A stretch of 60,000 nt of DNA. Source: Cristatella mucedo. Lineage: Eukaryota; Bryozoa; Phylactolaemata; Cristatellidae. The position numbers and the translations under genes were made by a program. Positions 42,051-53,052 of this stretch are shown in pieces. Below the pieces are notes generated by a model. The model searched no databases, had not been told where the DNA came from, and saw nothing but the letters and a program-made list of their open reading frames with translations. The stretch is from NCBI GenBank assembly GCA_009760855.2, contig WPIO01000043.1, positions 870,001-930,000 on the forward strand, read 5' to 3'. The first letter of the stretch is position 1; every line of letters starts with the position of its first letter.

Positions 42051-42520
42051 TACAATCCGAAAGCATAAGACTGTAACAATTCTGCCGACGCTTTTCCTTC
42101 TTTTATTTGGAGCTGGACGAGTACACGGAGCCACCGAAGCCTGCCTAAGGCTAAGGAAGATTTCCATTAAAAAAGGAATAGAAGAGGGCTGGTAAAGATA
42201 AAGGGTGACTGATTTAACATCCTCATGGATGTTGCTACATATAAAGAGCCATACAGTGGCTTTCACACAATCCCAATCCTTATATGAAATAAAGAATTGC
42301 CTGCAGCAGGACTGTAGACAGGACGAGTGTGTTCCACAGCCAAGAGGAGGGAAGTAACAAGTAACAAGCTATGATAGTAAAGCCAGTCTAAATTAGCCAA
42401 ACTTAGCTGTTTTATTTCAATTTCACAGCCCTGTTGAGTTTGACAGCTTCAAATGCCGACCGGGCATGGCTTGCCTACCCGACAGTTAACGATTTGGCGA
42501 ACGAGGGGTTCAGAGAATAG

Positions 42521-43900
42521 CATATAATGTAATGTGTCTCCGTCTGTAACTCCACAAAGTTATAAAGACCATGTGGGTGTGACGCAGGAGAGTTTTGTGT
42601 AGCCCACTCACAGCCTAAGCGGCTTTCGGTAGGCAATCGGTTGCCAACAGACTCCGTCTCACGCAAGGAACACAAAGTGGGAAGCATAGCAGAGTCAGGC
42701 GAGCAGTTGAGGTAGTGAGTAGCATAGAAGTAGCAGCTCAGAACCACTGAAAAGAACGAGCCATAGTCGGCAGCAGTAGAGTAGTTGTCGTTGCGTAAGA
42801 ATTGTGGAAGCCAGATCCATAGTCTTGGATCTGCAGAGCTAAAGCTTCTGTCGCCAACGGTCTTTAAGCGGAGGAATGGGACAGCTCATCTATTTTCCAA
42901 ACAGGACCTGAGGGCTCGAACGGTCTGAAACCGATGCAGCAGTTCAACTAGGTACGAAGGAGCCAAGCCGTGGTGGGCCTTGTGGGTCAGCATAAGAACT
43001 GGAATCCGTTAGTCAACCGGCATCCATCTTAGTTATTTTAGCAAAGGAGACAACATCTGGGATTTGAAGACTAGCCTTGCAGCCATATTCATAGTCATCT
43101 GCAGTGGCCTAATCGCTTTTTTATTAGCCCAGCCAATAGGGATTTGCAATGATCAAGCCGAGGCAGAACTAAGGAGCTAGTTAAATTTTTGCAAGCCAAT
43201 GCGGAAGAACAGCTCCTAATCTTGTATAGGAATCTGACGTGATGGCTAGCTGCAGTAGCAGTCTTCTGAATGAAGCTTTTGAAATTGAGGCAGCTGTCGA
43301 ACACGACACCTAAATTTCGAGTACGTTGTTATGGTTGCACAACCACATCACCTATAAGAAGAGCAAAGCCCTTTAATCCAGTCACACGCTTAGGGTGTCC
43401 TATGAGCAGCAGTTCGGTTTTATCATCATTTAATTTCAGGAAGTTTTCCGACATCCAGGATCGAATATCGGCAAGGCAAGCATTCAATTTTTCAGTTGGC
43501 GCAGCATATTCAGACGGTTTGAATGACAAATACAACTGAGTATCGTCAGCATAGAAGTGATATCCTATTCCATGTGCCTTAATCACTTTTCCCAGAGGTT
43601 GTGTATATATGCAGAACAGCAAGGGACAGAGTACAGACCCATGAGGGACTCCACATGTGAACCTTCCCGTGTGCAAGACCTGACCCCCACACGACACGGA
43701 TTGAACACGATCGGACCAGTAAGATTTAAAGCACGCCAGTGCTTCGTCAGCCAGACCAATCGTTGTTCTCAATCGTTCAAGCAGAACATCGTGATCAACT
43801 GTGTCAAAGGCAGCAGACAGATCTCGCTGAGCTAGTGCAGTGACATTCCCGTGGTCGTTGTCACGTATAATTTCATTATTAACACTGATTAGAGCGAAGG
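42521..43900 (-). mobile_element. L-A LINE, RT to 3' end, broken
   Basis: Minus-strand order: DLSAAFDTVDHDVLLERL (about 43780-43840), [22 protein letters not shown] (about 43535-43560), LKLNDDKTELLLIG, and the C-terminal segment to the TACATTATATG tail at 42521. A 147-codon frame (43329-43772) covers the palm; the rest is frameshifted. L-A and L-B share motif layout but differ throughout in sequence. Confidence 0.88.
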
Positions 43901-46690
43901 TGAAGTCAAGATTCTAAAGCGAAAGTTCGGATATAAACCATTACCAATTGTTTATTTTAATCGGTACTCTGCTACACTGCAAGTCACAAAGTTGCTGGCG
44001 TCATAACATGAGCCCTGTGTGATGGATTTATATTAAAGCAAAGAGGGTGCAGAAATAGTAAGTGACGCACCGGGGGAGATATTCGGTAATTTGCAAATGG
44101 AGCACCACACTACTGAACTCGAACGGTTGAAATTGAAAATTAAAAGTGTATAGTAAACAAGACTTAACACGAGTCTGGCCTTCGAAAGGCTCTTCACTTG
44201 GCGGTCGTGGCATTCCAGATTCTTGAGCTCTGCACTATGCTGAAAGTGAGAGCTGGCTCACTTCTGGAGCACTCGGGCTTCCCGAGCGATCTGGCTGCAA
44301 TTGCACCCCGGCTTCTGGAGCAGCCCGATTTCCGGAGCGGCTCGGCTTCCGCAGCACACATTGCCTCCGCTTTTGGCGTTGCCGACCTGGCCCATTGGAA
44401 AGCTTTCCGCCAAATTGGTGTTAAATTACTTCGATTTAACGGTAGACTTTAAGTTTCGCAGCAGGTGCATTCGTCGACTATACGTTTGCATAGGGCCGCA
44501 AGAGAAATTAATCTTTTTAAGGCACTTTGCACATGCTGTAAAGGAAGCACGATCGGTGGTTATTGATAAATAAAAGGCAAAGGTTAGGCGAGCCTCATTT
44601 ATGTAGAGGCGGCTATCACCATCGCCCGCAGCGGGCAACATGGAATCGCCTAGTCCAGAACTCAAAAACCACGACCTAGATCGCGAATAGCGAGAACATA
44701 ACTCCTGGGCTAAGACTCAGTCTCAACATTTAAATATGATTAATGGTAGTATGCACAGTGTCAGCACGCATAAGCAGGCAATGGACAAATCACAGCGATC
44801 TGGCGAATGTTGCTAGAAACGGTCGCGCTGTTATCTCCCTTTTTAGGTAGCATTGGTGGCATTCTGCATAAAGCCCTCTTCGTGAAATGTCAGCGAAATC
44901 ACCAAGCAATGGAACACGACTGTAGCACTTGTCTATCCAGACATTTCCTCTTCAAACGGCAGTGACCCGACGCTCTAGATGACTTTGGTCATTTGGAAAT
45001 CTGAAGCTTGAAACTGCTTGACAATATGGGCGTAGGCTGAGATGGAGCACGATTTTAACACTATGCTTTACCAGCCAACAACGATGACCGACTAAGACAT
45101 CTTAACTGACAGCTGGAAGGAAGCCACTTCTCCTGTACAACTGCAAAAGTAGGAAGTGAGCTCAAAGGTTCCAGACGGTGGATTACCTCCAGCGGTAACG
45201 GCTTACTTACAGGATCAGAAGCAGCTGCAGCAGCTGCAGCTGAGGTAAGGATACAGACGTGGCACTCCGCTTGGCATTTCGACTTATAAAAGGTTTGCCG
45301 AGACTGCTTCTCTGGAATCTGTTCTCGGAGCGTGTCTCTTGTGACTTTCTAACTTTCAGGGTACTTTAGCTGAATGCACAGAAAAATGACACTGGGGCAA
45401 AGCAGCACTGCCAGCCACGTTTTAGTTCTCCCCGAGCCCTGCTCTTATCTGAGGCGTCCAGCTTTAGTGAGATAGAAGGTGCTACCTGTATGTGTCCGTC
45501 TCTCTCTCGCTCCTAATCTGTCTTTTTGTCCGTCTCTCTCGCCGTCTCTCAGCATTTGTTCATCTGTCTATATCTCTCTTAAGACCTGGGTTTCTAAGAG
45601 GAGAGAAGGGCTCATATTTCGTGAGCGACTGGCAGTCCGAGGCCGCCCGCCACTCTCCAGTCTTCTCAGGCAGTAGCCCTTTCCTGTATTTGTTTGCTTG
45701 GCCGGATGCGATACGTGCGAGCCAATCAGCTTTTGATGAGCCCTGTGATCCCGTGTGAGCATGTGTGTGATTGCGTGGGTGTGTTTTTGCAATTGGTTGT
45801 TTTTAGTGATCGGAGGGGCAGGGAGAACATGTACTTTGCTAGCAAAAGAAAATTCGCAAAAGCATGGCAGTGCTCGGAAAGCTGGCGACTGCTCACGAGC
45901 CGGCTTAGCACAGAAGCAAGTAGCTGCGGCATCCTCAAGTCAGCTGAGATTCGCACGTTTGGTCTCCGTTGTGCACAGAAGTTTATCTGGGCTGCTTTCG
46001 TAGCCAATGTTTGATAGCCTTCTGAAGAAATCGAATTTCCTGAAAGGCAGTCAGAGCGGCATGTAAGCAGTTGTTTGCTAGCAGAAACCTGCTTGCTGGG
46101 ATGTGCTACCCTGACGCCAACATTCTTCAGGCAAAACAGCAGCCAAGTATCAAATTTGAGTGAATCAAAGTTAAAAGACTCAGTGGTGTATTAGAGCAAC
46201 CATTAGATCATGTTAAGAAAGTGAGTTAAAAAAATGCTGTGTACGTACCACGTTCAGTGTTAATGTGGGCAGCTCTTGCAGTCATGCACCGAGCACCAGC
46301 AGCCTAAAGAAGCAGGTTCTATCATTATCTTAATGCTCGGGCCAATGCCTGCCATCTGGCCGCTGGAGCTAGTGTGACGCATGGTTATAAGTCACTAATC
46401 GAGTCAAACACAAGAAACCAATCACGTTTTGCATCTCTAAGATGGCCGAGAATTTCGATCTACAAGCAGACCATTACACATTGGAGCTGCTGTGACGAAT
46501 ACCGACCGGTGCTCATTGGCTAGTTATGCTAAAGACAACGAATCGTTATCCGGCGGACTTCAGAGGCGTCTTCCTACTCTTACTCCTTCTCGCTGGCAGA
46601 AGCTCGCTTTAAGAATGCAATCTGCATTCAGATCGCATTCTGCCGTGGTGCTGGGTTGGGCCCACGGTTTAATTGCTCGCGTCGAACCAA
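43901..46690. other. Unassigned sequence with faint LINE relics
   Basis: At 44490-44560 and 44725-44800 short stretches resemble L-B ends (AGGCACTTTGCACATGCTGTAAAGG; GCACAGTGTCAGCACGCATAAGC). GCAGCTGCAGCAGCTGCAGCTG at about 45222-45243 is a small palindromic repeat. Frames up to 106 codons have no recognised domain. Confidence 0.45.
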
Positions 46691-46704
46691 GATCGAGGTG
46701 AATG

Positions 46705-46870
46705 TATTTGATGACCAATGTCGTGGACTCGAGCCCCCTTGGCAAAAGCGAAGCGCCTGAATAAGGATTTAGTTCACTGATGGCTCGAACCGCATGACTT
46801 ACGTGAAGCGCCTGAATAGAGATAGAGTTCTCATTGGGTGCTATACAAATGAATTTTATTTATTTACCGT
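46705..46870 (+). repeat. SINE-2 remnant with doubled tail
   Basis: B-box-like GGACTCGAGCCCC, then two copies of GAAGCGCCTGAATA (about 46753 and 46807), the second continuing to GGTGCTATACAAATG. The first part of the tail appears duplicated. Confidence 0.65.
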
Positions 46871-46984
46871 GATAAAATTGTGCTGCTGGCTATTCAGTGT
46901 TCGCTTCCAATGGAAGCCCGTGAATCAGCAGCATAAGCAGCATTGCATTTAGTGAGCTTCATTGCCATGGGAAGGCGATATATA

Positions 46985-47135
46985 TATATATATAATTCAT
47001 TTGTATAGCACCCCAAGAGAACTTAATCTCTATTCAGGCGCTTCACATATGCCTCGGGGCTCTAGCCCACGACCTCGGCCTGACCTCGGTCGGGGGCGTG
47101 CACCTTAACCACTGGACCAAACCAGCGATCCACCG
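46985..47135 (-). repeat. SINE-2, nearly complete, inserted in R1 copy 2
   Basis: Preceded by (TA)n at 46979-46993. Minus strand: TGGTCCAGTGGTTAAGGTGC (A box), GAGGTCGTGGGCTAGAGCCCC (B-box region), then AAGCGCC...AGAGA...TCTCT...GGTGCTATACAAATG. Copy 1 of R1 lacks it near 29805-29815. Confidence 0.88.
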
Positions 47136-47396
47136 CCCTCTCATTCATATTCTCTTCCTTTCCATGCCAACTCTTCGTAATGTCCTAATGTCATCTCTGG
47201 CTACGGAGTGCACCGAAATCTGCACTAATGTTAATCGTTACGCTATCAGTTTTTCTGAGGTGGCCGAAAGGAGGCAATTTGCCAAATATATTGGAATAAT
47301 TTCGTGACCTCAGTCCCATAGTTCCTTTGTAGCAAATGTAAAGTGCATAGAAAAGATCGAGTGTTCTGAGGGCGAAATATGAAACGTATTATTACG

Positions 47397-47565
47397 GTGA
47401 ACCGTGACGGCTCACTAGGTAAGGTGGGTGCTTTTCACGACCTCTGCCCAAGTCGTTGGTTCGAATCCTGAGCTGGGTGATTCTATATTGACGCTACAAG
47501 CGGTGGTGATAGCCGTAAAGGCTCTTCTGTCACTATACAAAAGAGGCTATTAAATCTGGTATTAT
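47397..47565 (+). repeat. SINE-1 copy in R1 copy 2
   Basis: GGCTCACTAGGTAAGG and GGTTCGAATCC (B box); same insertion as 29388-29550. Confidence 0.85.
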
Positions 47566-47660
47566 TTTCGTGTTATGATTAGTTCCCATCACTGATACCT
47601 GCTACACCCGCCATCGTGATCCTCGTGATGAGGTTTGAAAGATTGTGAATCGCAGTAAGC

Positions 47661-47937
47661 TGATGTGTGCACCTGTTGCTTCTCGGCCACTAATGTATGC
47701 CCCACCTGGAGCAGGTGGTTGAGCAATTGACTCAGCGCAGCCTTTGATGTTAGCATCTGGCCTACCACAGTGGCTCACTCCCTTATCTGTGGTGAGTCAG
47801 CCCCTAGCTGGTATATGTACCTGCTGGGGGAATAAAGGATGAGTCTCGTTCACCACTCACGTTCGCCCGCTCGTGTCTTCGTGTCTCCGTGGGACTCCAC
47901 TAGCGCTGCTGCACCCGGAGACACAATAACGTAACAA
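47661..47937 (+). mobile_element. 5' LTR of element G
   Basis: Starts TGATGTGTGCACC, ends CGTAACA, AATAAA at about 47832. Compared with the 3' LTR it lacks about 11 bp after GTGGCTCAC. Confidence 0.9.
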
Positions 47938-47963
47938 TTAGTAGCAGAGAATATTTACTGCAA

Positions 47964-48840
47964 TGATGTCGCCTGTGTATGACGGCCGATCGCTGCTCGA
48001 CCTCCGGATTGAACGCTTTGATGCCTGTGTGTCAGCAAATGGCTGGGATGAGGCATCTTGAACGAGCAAGGTGCAAGCATTTCTAGCGGGCGAGGCGCTC
48101 GTCGTACATCTGGAACTGCAAAGCGGGAAGCGAACGATAAAAGAAGTCAATGAAGCGTTAGAGGACGCATTATCGCCAGTTGAGGGCCGTGGTGAGTACC
48201 TCCGCGACTGTGAACGCCGCGTCCTGCAGGACGGCGAGCCGGTGCGGAACTTTATGTACGACTTGAAGCGCCTGCTCAGATGAGCGATGCCAAACTTAAG
48301 CGGCGCCGCAAAAAAAGTCTCTCCTGTATGATCATTTTTTGAATGGATTTCCGGACAGTGTGACGTCCACCATAAAGGCTTCACCGGACTGTAAAACGCC
48401 AGCGGCCACTCTGAAGCGAGCCATGGCTCCAATGGCTATGCAACGAGGGCGCGAACACTCTACCGTAGCGTCCCTCGAGCCAGCCGGAGCGACGCGTGCG
48501 CCCGCCGTCGACGAGCTTACAGCTAGCCTGGCCACCTAAGGGGCCGAGCTCCAGCGCATGCGAGTCGAAGCACCGGGCGCATCGGGAGATCTTGGACGAT
48601 AGTCTGCAGCGGTGCTAGCCGGCTCGGCTCGCCACCGCGAGCGCTGGCTGACGGGAAACTTTGGCGGCCGAAGAAAGGGCAGTGCTGGGAGTGCTCGGGC
48701 TTCGGTCATGTTGCCCGCCACTGTGCTTACCGCAGGTACACACCGACTACCAGACGACCACAGGGAAACGGGCCTGGCTCTGCGGCTGGCTGGGGGGCCT
48801 TGGGCCGAGTCCAGAGAGTCCCCTGTGTGATACCGCAACG
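47964..48840 (+). pseudogene. Gag of element G
   Basis: From ATG 47964 the frame stops at TGA 48059-48061, and resumes in pieces (48071-48283, 48339-48539). A zinc knuckle CWECSGFGHVARHC lies at about 48688-48730. At least two frame changes. Confidence 0.75.
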
Positions 48841-50640
48841 CTTAGCGGACCGCAAGCACGTTCGTCGTGTGTGACCGTCGTCGTCGGCGACAAAACTATA
48901 TTAGCAGTGATCGACAGTGGTTCATGTGCGTCACTAATTAAGGAACAGGCTGCCCGCCACTTTACACAAACGCCCTACCGTCCAACCTGCACGACCTTAA
49001 AGACGGCAGCCAATCAGCCTTTTCGGGCCATTGGACAGTGCGCTCTACAGTTTGTCATAGAGGGCAGATATGTGCGCCATACCTTTCTCGTTGTGAGAGA
49101 CCTCGTCGTTGACATGATCTTGGGAACCGATTTTTTAACCTCACACATGGCTCGAATACAATTCCAGGAGCCCTAAAAAGAAGGTTGCCCTCATTTTAAA
49201 TTGCAATGGCAGGATTGCAATACGGCGGCAGTGGCTAGCCTCGTGGAGCAGGACGCAGCATTAGAGCTCGAGACGCAAGGTTTGGTACCGCAGTTCGACG
49301 CGGATGACGACACGATATATATGCCTGTCCACCCACAGCCCAACAGAGGAGTGGTCGACAGGTTTTGAGTGCTCTTCCGGCGCCAACCAGGCCTAACTGA
49401 ACTTGTCTATCGCCATATTCAAACGGGTAACAGCGCACCAGTACGCGTCCCTGCGCGACGAATTCCACTGCATTTACGAGACAAGATCATGGCGAAGCTT
49501 AATACTATGCTAGAGCAGGGTATCATCAGGCCGAGTTCAAACCCGTGGCTGGAGCCAGCTGTTTACACGCCTAAGAATAATGGCAACGGGCGTATAGCAG
49601 TGGAATATAGAGAGCTTAATAAACGTACTGCAAAGGATGCTTATCCCTTACCTTTACCGGACGAAATTCAGGACCACCTCAATGGCTCCAGCATCCTCAG
49701 CACCCTGGACATGAATTGGGGATACTGGCAGGTAGCGGTTTGTCCCGACGATGTTCAAAAGACGGCATTTACACCAGGGCCAGGACTTGGTGCATTCGCC
49801 ATCTTAAAAATGCCACTTGAATTATCTGGGGCTCCGGCCACATTCCAGCGGCTAACGGACTCGGGTTTGAGTGATTTGCTCTTCGTTTATATTTATTTGG
49901 ACGACGTGATGGTCCGCAGCTGCAGCGAGGCGGATCGCATCAACCATTTGAATATGGTATTTTCTAGGCTTCAGAAGGCCGGATTGACGCCGTCCAGTGG
50001 TAAATGCAATATTGCGCAGGCGGAAGTGAAATACTTGGGGCATGCATTTGACAGGAACGGCATGCGCCCTGACCAGTAGAAAGTGCGCCAAGTCACCGAT
50101 TGGCCAGCGCCGACGTCGGTGTCGGAGCTTCGTGCGTTTCTGGGCTTGGCGTCCTACATATATACTATCGCCGGTTCATCAAAGGATTTGCTGATTTGGC
50201 CGCTCCTTTGCATGCACTGCTTGCAACGGAGACGCCATACACTTGGGGGCGGACGCAGCAACACCACTTAGAGCTCTTAAAGGTGGCGCTGGCCACGGCC
50301 CCGGTGCTTGCCTACCCGATGACTGCCGAGCCTTTTGTCGTCTCGACCGACGCCGGTGACCAAGGTCTTGGTGCGATATTGGAGTAAGGAGGCCGAGTGC
50401 TGGCATTCAAGAGCCACGCCTGGTCTCCTAGTGAACGAAACTATGGCACCGTCCAAAAAGAGTGTCTGGCACTCATATACACATTGAAGGAGTTCAAACA
50501 CTACCTCCTGGGCCGAAGATTTGAGGCCAGAACCGATCGATCGCAATCTGCTTGTGTAGCTTAGCGGCCAGAAAGCGCAGGGAATTCTGGCACGTTGGGC
50601 GGTCGCCTTGCAGGAATTCGAGTTCGACATCACATACAGA
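48841..50640 (+). pseudogene. Protease, RT and RNase H of element G
   Basis: Protease: VIDSGSCASL at about 48907-48937. RT frame 49369-50079: GIIRPSSNPW, IAVEYRELNKRT, STLDMNWGYWQV (catalytic Asp), YLDDVMV (about 49893-49915). It then stops (TAG) at about 50077-50079. RNase H: STDAGDQGLGAIL at about 50343-50385, then a TAA and a further stop near 50562. A canonical Gypsy pol in order but dead. Confidence 0.85.
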
Positions 50641-52186
50641 AGAGCGGAGCTTAATACTCATGCAGACGCTCTGTCGCGCCGGCCAACCGAGGACCTGTCA
50701 GCGTGTCTCGTCGAGGTTCGGCCGGTGGATGAGGTAAGCGACCTCAGACAGATGCAGCGGCGAGACCCGTTTTTGAAGACTGTGGCAGAGGCACTGGAGG
50801 CCGGTTCAAACCGAGCACCAGGTTGGAACCGTCATCCATTACGGCGGTTCCGACAATTGTGGGGCCAGCTTAAGCTGGTCGACAGCATCCTCTACCGCTA
50901 CTTTCGCCCTCGACCAGGAGCCGAGTATAGATACGCTTTGGTCGCGCCGCCAGCCCGCCGAGAAGAACTGCTCAGACATCACGATGACAGCGGTAACCAA
51001 TGCGTAGAACGGACGTACGACCGACTATGAGACCACGCTTATTGGGTCAATATGAGCCGAGACGTCGCACGATATTGCCGGTCATGTCAGGTATGCCAAT
51101 CGGTAAAAGGGACGCAGCTTGCTAACGCCCCGCTGATACCGATACCTGTAGGACGGCCGTGGGATATGGCAGCTGTAGAGATCTTGAAGGTTGACATGTC
51201 AGCGCACGGCCGCGAATGCCTACTGGTATTGCAGGACAGCTTGACGAAATGGCTCGAGGCCGTGCTTTTGCGAGAGACATCGGCGGAGACAGTTCGGACG
51301 GCCCTGTTAAACATTTTCGTTCATTTCGGTTTGCCGCGCTTTCTGCACTCTGACCAGGGCAGAAATTTCGAGGCTGAAGTAGTAACCTCGCTCTGCAACG
51401 CTTTTGGCATACGCAAGACGCGCGCGACGCCTTACCATCCACAGGGCGACGGCATGGTAGAAAGAGCCAACCGAACGCTACTTACCATGCTGCACACCTC
51501 ATGTCTACACTCAGCCGGGCAGTGGGAGAGCTATCTTCCACTACTTTTGTTGGCTTACAGGACGGCTCGGCATCAAGCTACGGGCTATAACCCCTTCGAG
51601 TTGATGTTTGGCCTCGAGCCGAAGTGCCTCGATAACCTTGGGGAGAGCGCACAAAATACAGGCACTACACCTGCAGCTTATTGCCTCTCGCTTGGTGAAA
51701 AGCTCGCCGAATTCCAAGAGCTAGTTGATGCACAGCTCAAATTGCCGAAGAAGCGCAGCGCCAGCGGCAACCAAAACCACCGCCCGCATATCGTCCCGGA
51801 GATCCGGTGTGGCTGTGGGATAGCCGACCGAGGCTTGACCAAAGCTCGCACCACGATGGCTCGGCGGCTGGAGAGTGGAAACGTTTTGAGACCAGTCACC
51901 TTGCGCATCATTAATGACGCCGGCCACCTGAAAGTCGTGCATCTGGATAAAGTTAAGATGCCCGTTCCAAGGCTACAAGAGCCTACTCTCGACGTGACCC
52001 CGGAGTGGATCGAGTCCGAACGTGATGCTGTGAGAGAGGCCTCGAATGCTGGCTCGGGGCCACCGCCCGCTGAGAACGTTGAGAGCGCCAGAGAACCGAC
52101 GGCTGAACGAGCTTCCGGCCGCGAGCGCAGCCCTCTTGCCAGGCTGGCAGACTTTGTGGTTTTTCGACATTCAACGGGGGAAGGAA
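50641..52186 (+). pseudogene. Integrase of element G with D-to-E change in the first catalytic position
   Basis: A zinc-binding region with CRSCQVC follows a stop at about 51030. The long frame 51052-52248 covers the core: VEILKVDMSAHG where relatives have an Asp in the DILG-type motif, then SDQGRNFEAE (second Asp) and MVERANRTLL (Glu). The first acidic residue is Glu, or the catalytic role has moved to VD four residues on. The C-terminal part is basic. The frame runs slightly into the 3' LTR. Confidence 0.82.
52174..52186 (+). promoter_or_regulatory. Polypurine tract of element G
   Basis: GGGGGAAGGAA directly before the TG of the 3' LTR; primer for plus-strand synthesis. Confidence 0.75.
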
Positions 52187-52477
52187 TGTTGTGTGCACCT
52201 GTTGCTTCTCGGCCACTAATGCATGCCCCACCTGCAGCAGGTGGTTGAGCAATTGACTCAGTGCAGCCTTTGATGTAAGCATGTGGCCCAACACAGTGGC
52301 TCACGGCAGATGCACTCCCTTATCTGTGGTGAGTCAGCCCCTAGCTCATATATGTACCCGCTGGGGGAATAAAGACGAGAGTCTCGTTCACCGCTCACTT
52401 TCGCCCGCTCGTGTCTTCGTGTCTCCGCGGGACTCCACTAGCGCTGCTGCTGTAGCCGGAGACACGGTAACGTAACA
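52187..52477 (+). mobile_element. 3' LTR of element G
   Basis: Starts TGTTGTGTGCACC, ends CGTAACA, with AATAAAG at about 52367; clearly the partner of 47661-47937. Confidence 0.9.
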
Positions 52478-52964
52478 CAGAAACTAGATAGTTCTGCCCC
52501 AAGTCATTCTCGCACCATCATTCTCACAAGGTCATTTGCACACGTTCATTCGCGAAAGGTCGGCCTAACAAGGTCCTATGTCAATGTAGCCTGAAATGTT
52601 TACAACGACCCAGCTGCTCGTTCACGCGATTCAACCAAGTCTTTTTCGTCAATAAGGGAAGCAATACGCCATGATAGGGAGAGAATTTACGACGATAACC
52701 TACAAATCAAAGCGAGTAGCTGCTGCACTAGACCGGATTCTTCCATCAGATGACTCACTTGCATAATTTTCTTTCCCCTTAATAATTAATTTTAATTAAT
52801 TTTCTTTTCTCTGTCTTGGTTGCATCGAATCCTCGTGGCTCATGGCCAATTTGTGTATTTACCGTCAGTGGCTGTTATCGCATCGCCATCGTAGCTCAAA
52901 TGCCTTCCTAGATATTAATTTATTTGATAAGATTCATGAACTATGCATTAAGGAAAGTGCGTGA

Positions 52965-53050
52965 GCTCGTGGGCTCGAGCCCCGAGGCATATGTAAAGCG
53001 CCCGAATAGAGATTAAGTTCTCTTGAGGCACTATACAAAGGAATTATAAA
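52965..53050 (+). repeat. SINE-2, 5'-truncated
   Basis: Begins near the B box (GTGGGCTCGAGCCCC), then AAGCGCCCGAATAGAGATTAAG and GGCACTATACAAAGG. It abuts the L-B LINE at 53053. Confidence 0.82.
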
Positions 53051-53052
53051 TT

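Larger units (their letters stand above)
39772..42435 (-). pseudogene. Partial, frameshifted second copy of the ZC3H4-like gene
   Basis: Minus-strand similarity to intron 10 and exon 11 of the intact gene runs from about 42430 to 40545. Frames equivalent to exon 11 are broken at least twice (near 41330-41350 and near 40725), and nothing upstream of intron 10 is present. Beyond the position of the other copy's stop this copy reads on, and it ends with a separate open frame carrying the family C-terminal motif. A SINE-2 has inserted at 41901-42050. Cut off at about 42435, next to an L-A LINE. Confidence 0.85.
47661..52477 (+). mobile_element. Element G: complete but degenerate Ty3/Gypsy retrotransposon
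   Basis: 4817 bp with LTRs of 277 and 291 bp (TG...TAACA), gag, protease, RT, RNase H and integrase in Gypsy order, and a polypurine tract GGGGGAAGGAA before the 3' LTR. Several in-frame stops. No clear target duplication was found, but copy 1 of R1 (about 29285) shows the uninterrupted site. Unrelated in detail to elements A and B. Confidence 0.9.
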
